From: Nocardia flavorosea
Lineage (GTDB): Bacteria; Actinomycetota; Actinomycetes; Mycobacteriales; Mycobacteriaceae
NCBI RefSeq assembly: GCF_015477805.1
Contig: NZ_JADLQL010000005.1
Location: 186,001-250,000 of the forward strand
Direction of reading: 5' to 3'
Length of the DNA: 64,000 bases
Part shown: positions 25,988 to 34,174 of the stretch, in pieces
Numbering within the stretch: position 1 is the first letter of the stretch
How the letters are laid out: the number at the start of each line of letters is the position of its first letter
Notes under the pieces: generated by a model
Databases searched by the model: none
Told to the model about the DNA's origin: nothing
Seen by the model: only the letters and a program-made list of their open reading frames with translations
Position numbers and translations under genes: made by a program

Positions 25988-26764
25988 CTATTTCTGGTTG
26001 TAGAAACCGGTTTCGGCAATCCGGCGGCGTTCCTCGGCCGATACGTCGACATCGGCCGGAGAGAGCAGGAACACCTTGGTGGCCACCTTGTCGAACGAAC
26101 CACGCAGGGCGAACGCCAGCCCGGCGGCGAAATCGACCAGGCGTTTGGCGTCGGCGTTGCTGAGATCGACCAGATCCATGATCACCGGGTTGCCCTCCCG
26201 GAACCGTTCGCCGATGATCGCCGCCTCGCTGTAGTCACGCGGGCGCAGCGTGGTGATCTTGGACAAGGGACCTCCGTCCTCGAAGATCGCGGGACGGCGG
26301 GCGGCGGCCGGTTCGGGACGAACCCGTTCGGCCAGCCGTCGCTCCTCGGCGTCGGGATCGACTGCCAGCGCCCCCCTGGTCGCGCCGCGCAGGGAGGCGC
26401 CGCCGCCCGGACGATACCGGCCGGAGGCGGCGGCGTCGATCCGGGTGGGGCGGCGCGGGCCCTCGTAGTCGTCGGCGTAGGCGTCGCCCGGGTAGTCGTC
26501 CCGCCGCGGCGACGGATAGCTGGGCTGGTACGAGGACTTGTACGGAGCCTCGCGGTAGTCGGGACCGTCGTAGCGGTCCTCGGCGTACCGGTCGTAATCC
26601 GGACGGTCGTCGTAGTCGCGGGGAGCGCGGTCGGAGTAGTCACGCGGCCGGCGTCCGCCACGATCCTCGACCCCGCGGGGGGTGTGGTCGTCGACGTAGT
26701 CGTCCTCGTAATCCTCGAGCGGAACCATGCCGAAGTACGCCTTGAACTTGTGCAGTGTGCTCAT
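25988..26764 (-). CDS. sepF: Cell division protein SepF
   Basis: SepF anchors FtsZ to the membrane in bacteria lacking FtsA, which is not seen in this dcw cluster. The 258-residue protein starts MSTLHKFKAYFGMVPLEDYEDD, the amphipathic membrane-binding helix. A disordered Asp/Tyr/Arg-rich linker (DYSDRAPRDYDDRPDYDRYAEDR) runs to about 140. The globular DUF552 domain follows: ITTLRPRDYSEAAIIGERF, NPVIMDLVDLSNADAKRLVDFAAGLAFAL and KVFLLSP. Its ATG overlaps the stop of a repeat-encoded micro-ORF by 4 bp. The GAGG ribosome-binding site lies inside the last repeat unit. Confidence 0.95.
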   Translation of the reverse strand: MSTLHKFKAYFGMVPLEDYEDDYVDDHTPRGVEDRGGRRPRDYSDRAPRDYDDRPDYDRYAEDRYDGPDYREAPYKSSYQPSYPSPRRDDYPGDAYADDYEGPRRPTRIDAAASGRYRPGGGASLRGATRGALAVDPDAEERRLAERVRPEPAAARRPAIFEDGGPLSKITTLRPRDYSEAAIIGERFREGNPVIMDLVDLSNADAKRLVDFAAGLAFALRGSFDKVATKVFLLSPADVDVSAEERRRIAETGFYNQK

Positions 26765-27006
26765 GACTGCGCCTCGCTGCCGCTCGGCTCCGTCACGAGC
26801 ACACTCGTGGCTGCGCCCATAACTCGCTCGCTGCGCTCACTCGGTGACTGCGCCTCGCTGCCGCTCGGCTCCGTCACGAGCACACTCGTGGCTGCGCCCA
26901 TAACTCGCTCGCTGCGCTCACTCGGTGACTGCGCCTCGCTGCCGCTCGGCTCCGTCACGAGCACACTCGTGGCTGCGTCGTTTATACGCTCGCTGCGCTC
27001 GCTCAT
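26761..27006 (-). CDS. Repeat-encoded micro-ORF coupled to sepF (81 aa)
   Basis: The tandem repeat is readable as an 81-residue protein of three 27-residue units (SPSERSERVMGAATSVLVTE plus PSGSEAQ). The ATG at 27006 has a strong ribosome-binding site, AAGGAAGG, nine bases upstream. The stop overlaps the sepF ATG (ATGA). So the array occupies the position a sepF start would have, and ribosomes would have to read through it to reach sepF by coupling. Whether the peptide matters or is only a translated repeat is unknown. Codon content reflects the repeat, not normal gene usage. Confidence 0.4.
   Translation of the reverse strand: MSERSERINDAATSVLVTEPSGSEAQSPSERSERVMGAATSVLVTEPSGSEAQSPSERSERVMGAATSVLVTEPSGSEAQS
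26764..27006. repeat. Three tandem 81-bp repeats upstream of sepF
   Basis: Three units of 81 bp (26764-26844, 26845-26925, 26926-27006) abut without spacer. The first two are identical and the third diverges only at its outer end (CGTCGTTTATACG in place of CGCCCATAACTCG). Each unit contains the palindromic-looking pieces GCTCGCTGCGCTC and CACGAGCACACTCGTG. The unit length is a multiple of three, and the minus strand is an open frame throughout. ATGAGC occurs at both ends of the block (27006 and 26764), as if the array had been inserted at the sepF start codon. Confidence 0.93.
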
Positions 27007-27113
27007 TCTGGTCGACCTTCCTTCGGCCCCGGTGGCGGCCGGGTGTTGAAGTCTTGCTCAGCCCTCGTCGTGTCCCAGCATATGTGTCGAATGTGACTGA
27101 TGAGGTTTGTTTG

Positions 27114-27986
27114 CTACGCCGAGGTTATCGGTCGCTCGCCCATGAGGGCGGTACCGACACGCACACAGGTCGATCCATGGGCAATAGCTCTTTCAAGATC
27201 ATTGGACATTCCGGCGGACAGTTCCGTGGCCTCGGGATGCACGGCCCGCAACCGGGTATGGACCTCGGCCAGTCGCGCGAATTCCGCGTCCGGGTCCGTG
27301 GCCAGCGGCGGAATTGCCATGATTCCGGCCAGCCGCAGTTCCGCGGATGCCGCGATCCGGTCCGCCAGCGCCGCAACACCGGCCGGCGCCACGCCGCCGC
27401 GAGCAGGATCGGAGTCAAGGCTCACCTGGATCAACACCTCCAAAGGCCCCTGCCGCTCACCGGCGTCCAGCGCCGCGGCGACGGCCGTTTCCAATGCGGT
27501 CGCCAGACGTTCGCTGTCCACCGAATGGACGGCCTGGGCCCAACGCGCCACCTGCCGCGCCTTGTTCCGCTGCAACCGGCCGATCAGATGCCAGCGCAGG
27601 GGCTGCAGATCGCGTAGTTCGTCCGCTTTGGCACCGGCCTCCTGGGGCCGGTTTTCGCCGAAGTCGTGGCGGCCCAGACGATGCAGCACGGCGATATCCG
27701 AGGCCGGAAAATATTTTGTCACCGGCAGCAGGCGTACCTCGCCGGAATCGCGGCCCGCAGCCGCACACGCAGCATCGATGCGGGCAAGCAGACCGGTGAG
27801 CCGGCGAGCCAGCACATCGGCGCGGGATGCGCTTCCCGATTCCGTCCGGCCGCTGTCCGGGACAGCACGGCCGGTGACCGCCCCGGCCCCGGTCGTCTCC
27901 GCCGGTCCGCTACGGGGCATACCACCCGCCGAATCCGCCGGGAACCCGATACGGTCGCGCTGCCCCGCACGCCCCATGCCGTTCAT
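27114..27986 (-). CDS. PLP homeostasis protein (YggS/PLPBP family)
   Basis: A 290-residue protein of the YggS family, which binds pyridoxal phosphate on a conserved Lys (VTKYFPASDI) and keeps PLP-dependent amino-acid pools in balance. Other family pieces are GENRPQEAGAKADEL, WHLIGRLQRNKARQVARW, VSLDSDPARGGV, LAGIMAIPPLATDPDAEFARLAEVH, LSAGMSNDLERAIAHGSTCVRVGTALMG. The first about 55 residues (Gly/Arg/Ser-rich) are not part of the domain, so the true start may be downstream. It lies between pgeF and sepF as in the M. tuberculosis dcw locus (Rv2148c). Confidence 0.92.
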   Translation of the reverse strand: MNGMGRAGQRDRIGFPADSAGGMPRSGPAETTGAGAVTGRAVPDSGRTESGSASRADVLARRLTGLLARIDAACAAAGRDSGEVRLLPVTKYFPASDIAVLHRLGRHDFGENRPQEAGAKADELRDLQPLRWHLIGRLQRNKARQVARWAQAVHSVDSERLATALETAVAAALDAGERQGPLEVLIQVSLDSDPARGGVAPAGVAALADRIAASAELRLAGIMAIPPLATDPDAEFARLAEVHTRLRAVHPEATELSAGMSNDLERAIAHGSTCVRVGTALMGERPITSA

Positions 27987-28117
27987 CGACTGTCACCGCG
28001 TATCGCTGTGATCATGAATCTCCTTCTCCGCACTCGGCTACCGGCCTTGCGGTCCCCGGCGTCGCGACCCGTGCGGTACCGGGTGCCCGCCGATTCACAT
28101 CCCGGGCGTCAGAGCGC

Positions 28118-28846
28118 TCAGGTCGCGGGCTCCATCCAGATAACGCTGCCCAGGCGGCCCGTGGGTGCGCCGCGGCGATGGCTGAACAAGGTGGTGTCCT
28201 CGATGGTGCAGCGCGGATCCTCGGCGATGGCGCCGACGCCGGCCGCGGTGAGCTGACGCCGGATCCCGGCGCGCAGATCCAGTCCGGGCGTACCCCGTAC
28301 CGTTGTTGTGGCACTGCCGGGCAGGTGCGCCTCGACATCGGCACGCATCTCGGCGGGCACCTCGTACCGGCGGCCGCTCGCCGCGGGCCCCAGCAACGCC
28401 CCGATCCGCTCGGGCCGCGCCCCGGCGGCGGTCATCGCCTCCAGTACGCGTGGCACGATCCCGATCCGCGCCCCGACCCGGCCCGCGTGGACCGCCGCGA
28501 TCACCCCGGCTTCGTCGTCGGAGAGCAGGATCGGTACACAATCGGCGGTCAGCACCACCAGGGCCAGCCCGGGCCGCGTGGTGACCAGTGCGTCGGTGCC
28601 CGGTACCGGTTCGGTGCGCGGACCGTCGACCGTAGCCACGGTGCGCCCGTGGATCTGGTCCATCCAGATCAGGTGATCGGCCGGCAGGTCCAGGGAGGCG
28701 GCCAGGCGGGCGCGGTTGCGCCGCACCGCTTCCGGATCGTCACCGACATGGTCGCCGAGGTTGAACGAATCGTAGGGCGGCGCGGAGAAACCCCCCGCGC
28801 GCGTGGTCACTACCCGTCGAACGGTGAGTACCGGTGGCGCAGTCAT
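28118..28846 (-). CDS. pgeF: Peptidoglycan editing factor PgeF (laccase-domain, YfiH/YlmD)
   Basis: A 242-residue member of the YfiH/DUF152 family. In E. coli PgeF removes wrongly placed L-Ser from peptidoglycan precursors; others of the family are described as purine nucleoside or polyphenol enzymes. Metal-site residues are visible: His in IWMDQIHGRTVA, Cys in LVVLTADCVPILL and His in VIAAVHAGRVGARIG. The ATG (MTAPPVLTVRR) opens directly into the domain. It is the first gene downstream of ftsZ, as in M. tuberculosis (Rv2149c). The 267 bp to ftsZ contain nothing I can support. Confidence 0.93.
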   Translation of the reverse strand: MTAPPVLTVRRVVTTRAGGFSAPPYDSFNLGDHVGDDPEAVRRNRARLAASLDLPADHLIWMDQIHGRTVATVDGPRTEPVPGTDALVTTRPGLALVVLTADCVPILLSDDEAGVIAAVHAGRVGARIGIVPRVLEAMTAAGARPERIGALLGPAASGRRYEVPAEMRADVEAHLPGSATTTVRGTPGLDLRAGIRRQLTAAGVGAIAEDPRCTIEDTTLFSHRRGAPTGRLGSVIWMEPAT

Positions 28847-29113
28847 GATGTCGAGCCTAGTAGGCGCAGCGGGGGTTCCCGTTCACCGACAGCGCACCGG
28901 CACGGAACGTGACGGGGGTACCACGGGCCCGTCGGCGAGTGCCCGGACCCGAAGAGACCGACAGGGCTCCGGGGCACGCCCGGAATTATCACCCCGGCGG
29001 CCGAGAACCGGCATCCGGGAGATGTGACCGGACGTTACCGATGCGCCGCGGGCGCCCGGCGGCATTCCGGCGCCGCGATCGGTCACTTCGCCCGCCGGCC
29101 CGGCCGCGCCGGG

Positions 29114-30406
29114 TCAGCGGCGCATGAAATCCGGTACATCGACGTCGTCGTCATCGTCGGGGAGATCCGACGACGGCTGGATATGCGACCGGGTGTTGTG
29201 TGCGAGGGTCGGGTCCACCGGCGGGCGGCTGCGTTCGGTATCGCGGTAACTCGGCGCCGGGCCGCGCGCGATCGACGAACCGGTATCGGACGACCGGATG
29301 GACGCGGACTCCTCGGAGTGACCGCGGGCCGCGCCGAGTTCGGCAGTACGGGAATGGCCGAGTTCGGCACTGCGTGCGGACTGCGCGGAGATCTCCGCCG
29401 TCCGCCCGGAACCGAGCGATCCCCGGCTGCTCGCCGTATCGAATGTGCGTCTGGTCGGGCCGCCGCCGTCGAATCCCGCGGCGATAACGGTCACCCGGAC
29501 CTCGTCGCCGAGTGAATCGTCGATCACCGTACCGAAAATGATGTTGGCCTCGATATGAGCGGCTTCCTGCACCAGCGACGCAGCCTCGTTGATCTCGAAC
29601 AATCCGAGATCCGAGCCGCCGGCGATCGAGAGCAGTACGCCGTGCGCACCGTCCATCGAAGCCTCCAGCAGCGGCGAGTTGATCGCCGCCTCGGCCGCTT
29701 TCACCGATCTGCCCTCGCCGCGGGAGGAACCGATACCCATCAACGCGCTTCCGGCGCCCGACATCACGCTCTTGACGTCGGCGAAGTCGACGTTGATCAG
29801 ACCGGGGGTGGTGATGAGATCGGTGATGCCCTGCACACCGTTGAGGAGTACTTCGTCGGCGGAACGGAAGGCGTCCATCAGACTCACTGCCGCATCGCCG
29901 AGCTGCAGCAGCCGATCGTTGGGGATCACGATCAGCGTATCGCAGGATTCGCGCAGCATATTGATGCCGACCTCGGCCTGGTTACCGCGGCGTTTGCCCT
30001 CGAACGAGAACGGCCGGGTGACCACACCGATGGTCAGCGCACCCAGTTTGCGCGCGATGCTCGCGACCACGGGGGCCCCGCCGGTACCGGTACCGCCACC
30101 TTCGCCGGCGGTCACGAATACCATATCGGCGCCCTTGAGCACCTCTTCGATCTCGTCCTTGTGATCCTCGGCGGCCTTGCGGCCGACTTCCGGGTCGGCG
30201 CCCGCGCCGAGTCCCCGGGTGAGCTCACGCCCGACATCGAGCTTCACGTCGGCATCGCTCATCAGCAGTGCCTGGGCGTCGGTGTTCACCGCGATGAACT
30301 CCACGCCCTTCAGGCCCTGCTCGATCATTCGGTTGACGGCGTTCACGCCGCCGCCGCCGATACCGACGACCTTGATCACGGCAAGGTAGTTGTGCGGGGG
30401 CGTCAT
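29114..30406 (-). CDS. ftsZ: Cell division GTPase FtsZ
   Basis: FtsZ polymerises into the division ring. The 430-residue protein shows VVGIGGGGVNAVNRM near the start, the tubulin signature GEGGGTGTGGAPVVASIA (about residues 103-120), the synergy loop NVDFADVKSVMSGAGSALMG (about 205-225) and VRVTVIAAGFDGG closing the GTPase core near 315. A Ser/Ala/Arg-rich linker of about 90 residues follows. The conserved C-terminal tail DDVDVPDFMRR binds SepF and FtsW in actinobacteria. The ATG at 30406 fits the family start MTPPHNYLAVIKVVG. Translation could also start upstream, but the extra residues would be unrelated. Confidence 0.97.
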   Translation of the reverse strand: MTPPHNYLAVIKVVGIGGGGVNAVNRMIEQGLKGVEFIAVNTDAQALLMSDADVKLDVGRELTRGLGAGADPEVGRKAAEDHKDEIEEVLKGADMVFVTAGEGGGTGTGGAPVVASIARKLGALTIGVVTRPFSFEGKRRGNQAEVGINMLRESCDTLIVIPNDRLLQLGDAAVSLMDAFRSADEVLLNGVQGITDLITTPGLINVDFADVKSVMSGAGSALMGIGSSRGEGRSVKAAEAAINSPLLEASMDGAHGVLLSIAGGSDLGLFEINEAASLVQEAAHIEANIIFGTVIDDSLGDEVRVTVIAAGFDGGGPTRRTFDTASSRGSLGSGRTAEISAQSARSAELGHSRTAELGAARGHSEESASIRSSDTGSSIARGPAPSYRDTERSRPPVDPTLAHNTRSHIQPSSDLPDDDDDVDVPDFMRR

Positions 30407-30791
30407 GAGCTCTCGCCTTCCTTCGATCCAAAGTCTGTCGTTTCCGGATACCCCGTACCGGTCCGTGTGATCGCAATCCGCGAACCGCGGTCCGGGCGAA
30501 CCCTGAACCTCAACCATAGGGTTGGAGTTATGTCAAGTATCCGACTGGTGCCGAACGCTATTCGCCGCCGTCTCGATCCGCTCGCAGGCGCGCCGAGACG
30601 ATCAGCAGTTTCTTCGGCGAACTCGCCGCCGACCCGGCGGTGCCCGTCGTATCGTGAACGGTTGCCGTACGGCCCGCGCCCACATCGTGGTACGCCCCCG
30701 GCACCCGCGGCAGGTAATCGCCGCGCGATCGTCCGGGGACGCCGCGAGGCGGCGGACCGGACAGGGCCGAACCGAACAAGATTGCTGGAGT
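30407..30791 (-). promoter_or_regulatory. ftsQ-ftsZ intergenic region, probable ftsZ promoters
   Basis: This 385-bp gap is the longest inside the cluster between ftsQ and sepF, and ftsZ commonly has its own promoters here. TTGACA occurs on the minus strand at 30531-30536 within a local AT-rich patch, followed 12 bp later by TATGGT; that spacing is too short for a standard promoter, so the pair is only suggestive. No gene, hairpin terminator or repeat is evident in the rest. Confidence 0.4.
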
Positions 30792-31484
30792 TCATCTTAC
30801 CGTGACCAGACTGGGACTCGAGACGTCGAACACGGTTCCCGGACGCGTCAGCAGCGGTAGCACCACCGCCGATTTGCGTTCGCCGTCCTCGCTGCTGCCC
30901 CACAGTACCGTGCGACCGTCGCGCAGTGTCAGCGAAATATCCGAGACGGTTTCGGCATGCACGGTGTCCACCTGCACCGTCAATTCCGGCGGCAGCGCTC
31001 TCGCCACGGCAACCGCCGCCCGGGTCAGTACATCGGCACTGCCCGGCTTCTCGGTCACCAGTTCCGGCACCCCGATCGGCGCCGGTTCGATGGCGTACTC
31101 GATCCCGTCCGCGTCCAGTAGATGCGCGCCCTCGGCGGTGTCGTAATACAGCACCGGAGTTCGCGGTTCGATCCGCACCCGCACCGTCGAGGGCAGCACC
31201 CGTTGCACGCGGACACTGCGCACCTTCGGAATAGTGGCCACGCGCTGGGCCATTGCGGCGGTATCGATCCGCAGAATCGATCCCTGGTCCGGGATCTGCA
31301 GCAGTTCCCGGATACGATCCTCCGGGATCGCGCCCGCCCCCTCGATCCGCACCTCGCGTACCGACAGCATCGGTGAGAACCACGCCAACGCGGCGAAGGT
31401 GATCACCAGTGCTACCGCGGGCACCGCCCACAACCGGAAACGCCGTGACCGGAACATCCCGAATCGCCGCGTCCCGGATCGCAC
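30792..31484 (-). CDS. ftsQ: Divisome protein FtsQ
   Basis: A 230-residue bitopic protein that joins FtsL/FtsB-type partners to the wall synthases. It has an Arg-rich cytosolic tail, one helix (about residues 18-38, LWAVPAVALVITFAALAWF), then a POTRA domain (VREVRIEGAGAIPEDRIRELLQI to RVLPSTVRVRIEPRTPV) and the beta domain ending in VTVR. The cytosolic tail is short relative to some actinobacterial FtsQ proteins. The GTG start lies 6 bp after the murC stop, so the two are cotranscribed. Confidence 0.93.
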   Translation of the reverse strand: MRSGTRRFGMFRSRRFRLWAVPAVALVITFAALAWFSPMLSVREVRIEGAGAIPEDRIRELLQIPDQGSILRIDTAAMAQRVATIPKVRSVRVQRVLPSTVRVRIEPRTPVLYYDTAEGAHLLDADGIEYAIEPAPIGVPELVTEKPGSADVLTRAAVAVARALPPELTVQVDTVHAETVSDISLTLRDGRTVLWGSSEDGERKSAVVLPLLTRPGTVFDVSSPSLVTVR

Positions 31485-31490
31485 TCCGCG

Positions 31491-33002
31491 TCACCGCCCG
31501 TACTGCGGACGTGCGCGTAGTCCGTCCAGGATCTGGCTGCCGAGCATGGTGACATCTCCGGCGCCCATCGTGATCACCACATCGCCGGGCTGGGCCAGCC
31601 CGGCCACCTGCCGGCCCACCCGCGACATATCCGGTTGGTAGTGCACGGGTTTGCCGACCGCCTGGGCGACCAGCGCACCGTTGACACCGGGTAACGGCTC
31701 CTCCCGCGCCCCATACACATCGAGGACCACGACCTCGTCGGCCAGGTCGAGGGCGGACCCGAATTCGGCGGCGAAAGTCGCGGTGCGGCTGTACAGGTGC
31801 GGCTGGAAGACCACGATCACCCGGCCGCGGCGCGACCGCGCGCCGTCGCGGGCCTCCTGGTCCACCAGTTCCGCGGCGGCGCCGAGCACGGCGCGGACCT
31901 CGGTGGGATGGTGGGCGTAATCGTCGAAGACGCGGACACCGTTCTCCCGGCCCACGAACTGGAAACGGCGATGCACCCCGCCGAAACCCTCCAGCCCCTG
32001 GATGATCTCGTCGATATCGGCGCCCGCGGCCCGCGCCGCCAGCAGCGCCGCCAAGGCGTTGAGCGCCATATGGCGGCCCGGCACCGACAGTCGCAGAGTA
32101 CGCGGCGCGGGTTCGCCGGTGAGCTGGAACTGGGCGATACCGCCCACATCCCGCGGTTCCCAGCTGTGCAGCCGGACCCCGACCGGGACCGGCGCATCGG
32201 GCAGATCACCGGACCCGTAACCGAGCACCCCGACACCGCGTTCGGCCAGCCGCGGCCCGACCCGTTCGGCCAGTGCCCGCGCGCCGGGATCGTCCAGGCA
32301 CACCACCAGCAGGCCGCCCGTGGTGAGCCGGTCGGTGAAATCGTCGAATACCTGCACATAGGCTTCGTCGGAGCCGAAGAAGTCGAGATGGTCGGATTCG
32401 ATATTGGTGACCACGGCGACATCCGGGTCGTACTGCAGCAGCGAACCGTCGCTCTCGTCGGCCTCGGCGACGAAGGTGGCACCGCTGCCGTGATGGGCGT
32501 TGGTGCCCGCCTCGTTGAGTTCACCCCCCACCGCGAACGACGGGTCCAGCCCGCAGTGCTGCAACGCGACGATGAGCATCGACGTAGTGGAGGTCTTACC
32601 GTGGGTTCCCGAGACGAGCAGGGTGCGATGACCGTTCATCAAGGCGGCCAGGACGGCCGGCCGCAACAGCACCGGAATATCGCGGCGCCGGGCCTCGACC
32701 AGTTCGGGATTGGTTTTGGGAATGGCGGCGTAGGTCGTCACCACCACCGTGGGACCGCCCGGCAGCAGATCCAGGGCGCCGGCGTCGTGACCGATACGCA
32801 CCTGTGCCCCGCGGGCCCGTAACGCCAGCACACCGCGGCTCTCCTTGGCATCGGAGCCGGAGACCGCACCCCCGCGCGACAACAGGATCCGGGCGATCCC
32901 CGACATCCCGGCGCCACCGATTCCGACCATATGCACCCGGAGCAGTTCCGGCGGAAGTGTGCCCGGTCCGGCGGGAGCCGCCGCCACCTGGTCCTCGCTC
33001 AC
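31491..33002 (-). CDS. murC: UDP-N-acetylmuramate--L-alanine ligase
   Basis: MurC adds L-Ala to UDP-MurNAc in the cytosol using ATP. The 503-residue protein has the N-terminal UDP-binding loop HMVGIGGAGMSGIA, the P-loop SGTHGKTSTTSM (about residue 125), EADESDGS and NIESDHLDFFG in the central domain, and VFDDYAHHPTEVRAVL opening the C-terminal domain. Length and motifs are as usual. The GTG start overlaps the murG stop by 4 bp. Confidence 0.97.
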   Translation of the reverse strand: MSEDQVAAAPAGPGTLPPELLRVHMVGIGGAGMSGIARILLSRGGAVSGSDAKESRGVLALRARGAQVRIGHDAGALDLLPGGPTVVVTTYAAIPKTNPELVEARRRDIPVLLRPAVLAALMNGHRTLLVSGTHGKTSTTSMLIVALQHCGLDPSFAVGGELNEAGTNAHHGSGATFVAEADESDGSLLQYDPDVAVVTNIESDHLDFFGSDEAYVQVFDDFTDRLTTGGLLVVCLDDPGARALAERVGPRLAERGVGVLGYGSGDLPDAPVPVGVRLHSWEPRDVGGIAQFQLTGEPAPRTLRLSVPGRHMALNALAALLAARAAGADIDEIIQGLEGFGGVHRRFQFVGRENGVRVFDDYAHHPTEVRAVLGAAAELVDQEARDGARSRRGRVIVVFQPHLYSRTATFAAEFGSALDLADEVVVLDVYGAREEPLPGVNGALVAQAVGKPVHYQPDMSRVGRQVAGLAQPGDVVITMGAGDVTMLGSQILDGLRARPQYGR

Positions 33003-34174
33003 CGGCCCGCCGCCCGCAACACGATCCGCGCGACCTCGTCGGCGGCATCGCGGTGGCCGGCGCCGGCCGCGGCGCGGCCCATCTCGGCAATGCGTGCAGG
33101 ATCCGTGAGCAGCGGTATCACCTCGTCGATCACATATTTCGCGGACAGTTCCGGGTCACCGACGATTCTGCCACCACCGGCGGCGACAACGGGCCGGGCG
33201 TTGAGTTCCTGTTCGCCGTTTCCGTGTGGAAGCGGCACATACACGGCAGGTAGGCCCACCGCCGATACTTCGGCGACGGTCATCGCGCCGCTGCGGCAGA
33301 CGGCCGCGTCGGCGGCCGCATAGGCCAGATCCATCCGCGAAAGATAGGGCACCGCGACGTAGGGGGCGCGGGGGTCCGGGGACGGCACCTCGAGGGTGTT
33401 CTTGGGACCGTGCGCGTGCAGCACCGAGATACCGGCCGCGGCCAGTTGCGGCGCGGCGCCGGAAATCGCGTCGTTGATCGACCGCGCGCCCTGCGACCCG
33501 CCGAACACCAGCAGCACCGGCCCCTCGGCAGGTAGCCCGAAATGGTCGCGGGCCTGCGCCCGCAGCCCGGCCCGGTCCAGTGAGGTGATCGCCGAACGCA
33601 CCGGGATCCCGACGACGTCCGCGGCCAGTCCAGAATCCGGTACCGCCGCGAGAACCCGGGTCGCGCGGCGGGCGCCGACCTTGTTCGCAATACCGGCTTT
33701 GGCATTGGCCTCGTGCACCACGACCGGTACCGCACGCCGGCGGCGCAGCACACCGGGACCGGCGGCGAGATACGCCGGCAATGCGACGTAACCGCCGAAA
33801 CCCACGATCACGTCGGCGTCGACCGCGTCGATGATCTCCCGGGTACGCGCCACGGAAGCCCGCACCCGGCCCGGCAACCGCAGCAGATCCATACTCGGTT
33901 TCCGCGGCAGCGGCACCGGCGGAATCAGCTCCAGTGGATAGCCGCGCTCGGGGACCAGGGTCGTTTCCAGACCGCGCTGGGTACCCAGCGCGGTCACCCG
34001 GGTGCCCGGGGCCAGCCGGCGCAGGGCATCGGCCACGGCCAGGGCCGGTTCGATATGTCCCGCGGTGCCGCCGCCGGCGACGATCACCGATATCCCGTCC
34101 GCGCGCGGCGCCGAACCGTCCCGGCCCGCTTCCGGCCGGGTCGAATCCTCGTGGGCGGACTGAGCTGCGCTCAC
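32999..34174 (-). CDS. murG: Lipid II synthase MurG (GlcNAc transferase)
   Basis: MurG transfers GlcNAc to lipid I at the inner face of the membrane, giving lipid II. The 391-residue GT-B enzyme has the G-loop IVAGGGTAGHIEPALAVADAL and VIVGFGGYVALPA in the N-terminal half, and LLVFGGSQGARSINDAI, SRMDLAYAAADAAVCRSGAMTVAEVSAVGLPAVYVPLPHGNGEQELNA in the sugar-nucleotide half. The last contains the conserved acceptor and donor residues. The first about 25 residues are a charged extension. GTG start and 4-bp overlap with ftsW support coupled translation. Confidence 0.97.
   Translation of the reverse strand: MSAAQSAHEDSTRPEAGRDGSAPRADGISVIVAGGGTAGHIEPALAVADALRRLAPGTRVTALGTQRGLETTLVPERGYPLELIPPVPLPRKPSMDLLRLPGRVRASVARTREIIDAVDADVIVGFGGYVALPAYLAAGPGVLRRRRAVPVVVHEANAKAGIANKVGARRATRVLAAVPDSGLAADVVGIPVRSAITSLDRAGLRAQARDHFGLPAEGPVLLVFGGSQGARSINDAISGAAPQLAAAGISVLHAHGPKNTLEVPSPDPRAPYVAVPYLSRMDLAYAAADAAVCRSGAMTVAEVSAVGLPAVYVPLPHGNGEQELNARPVVAAGGGRIVGDPELSAKYVIDEVIPLLTDPARIAEMGRAAAGAGHRDAADEVARIVLRAAGR

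Noticed and set aside
26764..27006. CRISPR-like array
   Set aside because: Units abut with no variable spacers, unit length is 81 bp, and no cas gene is near.
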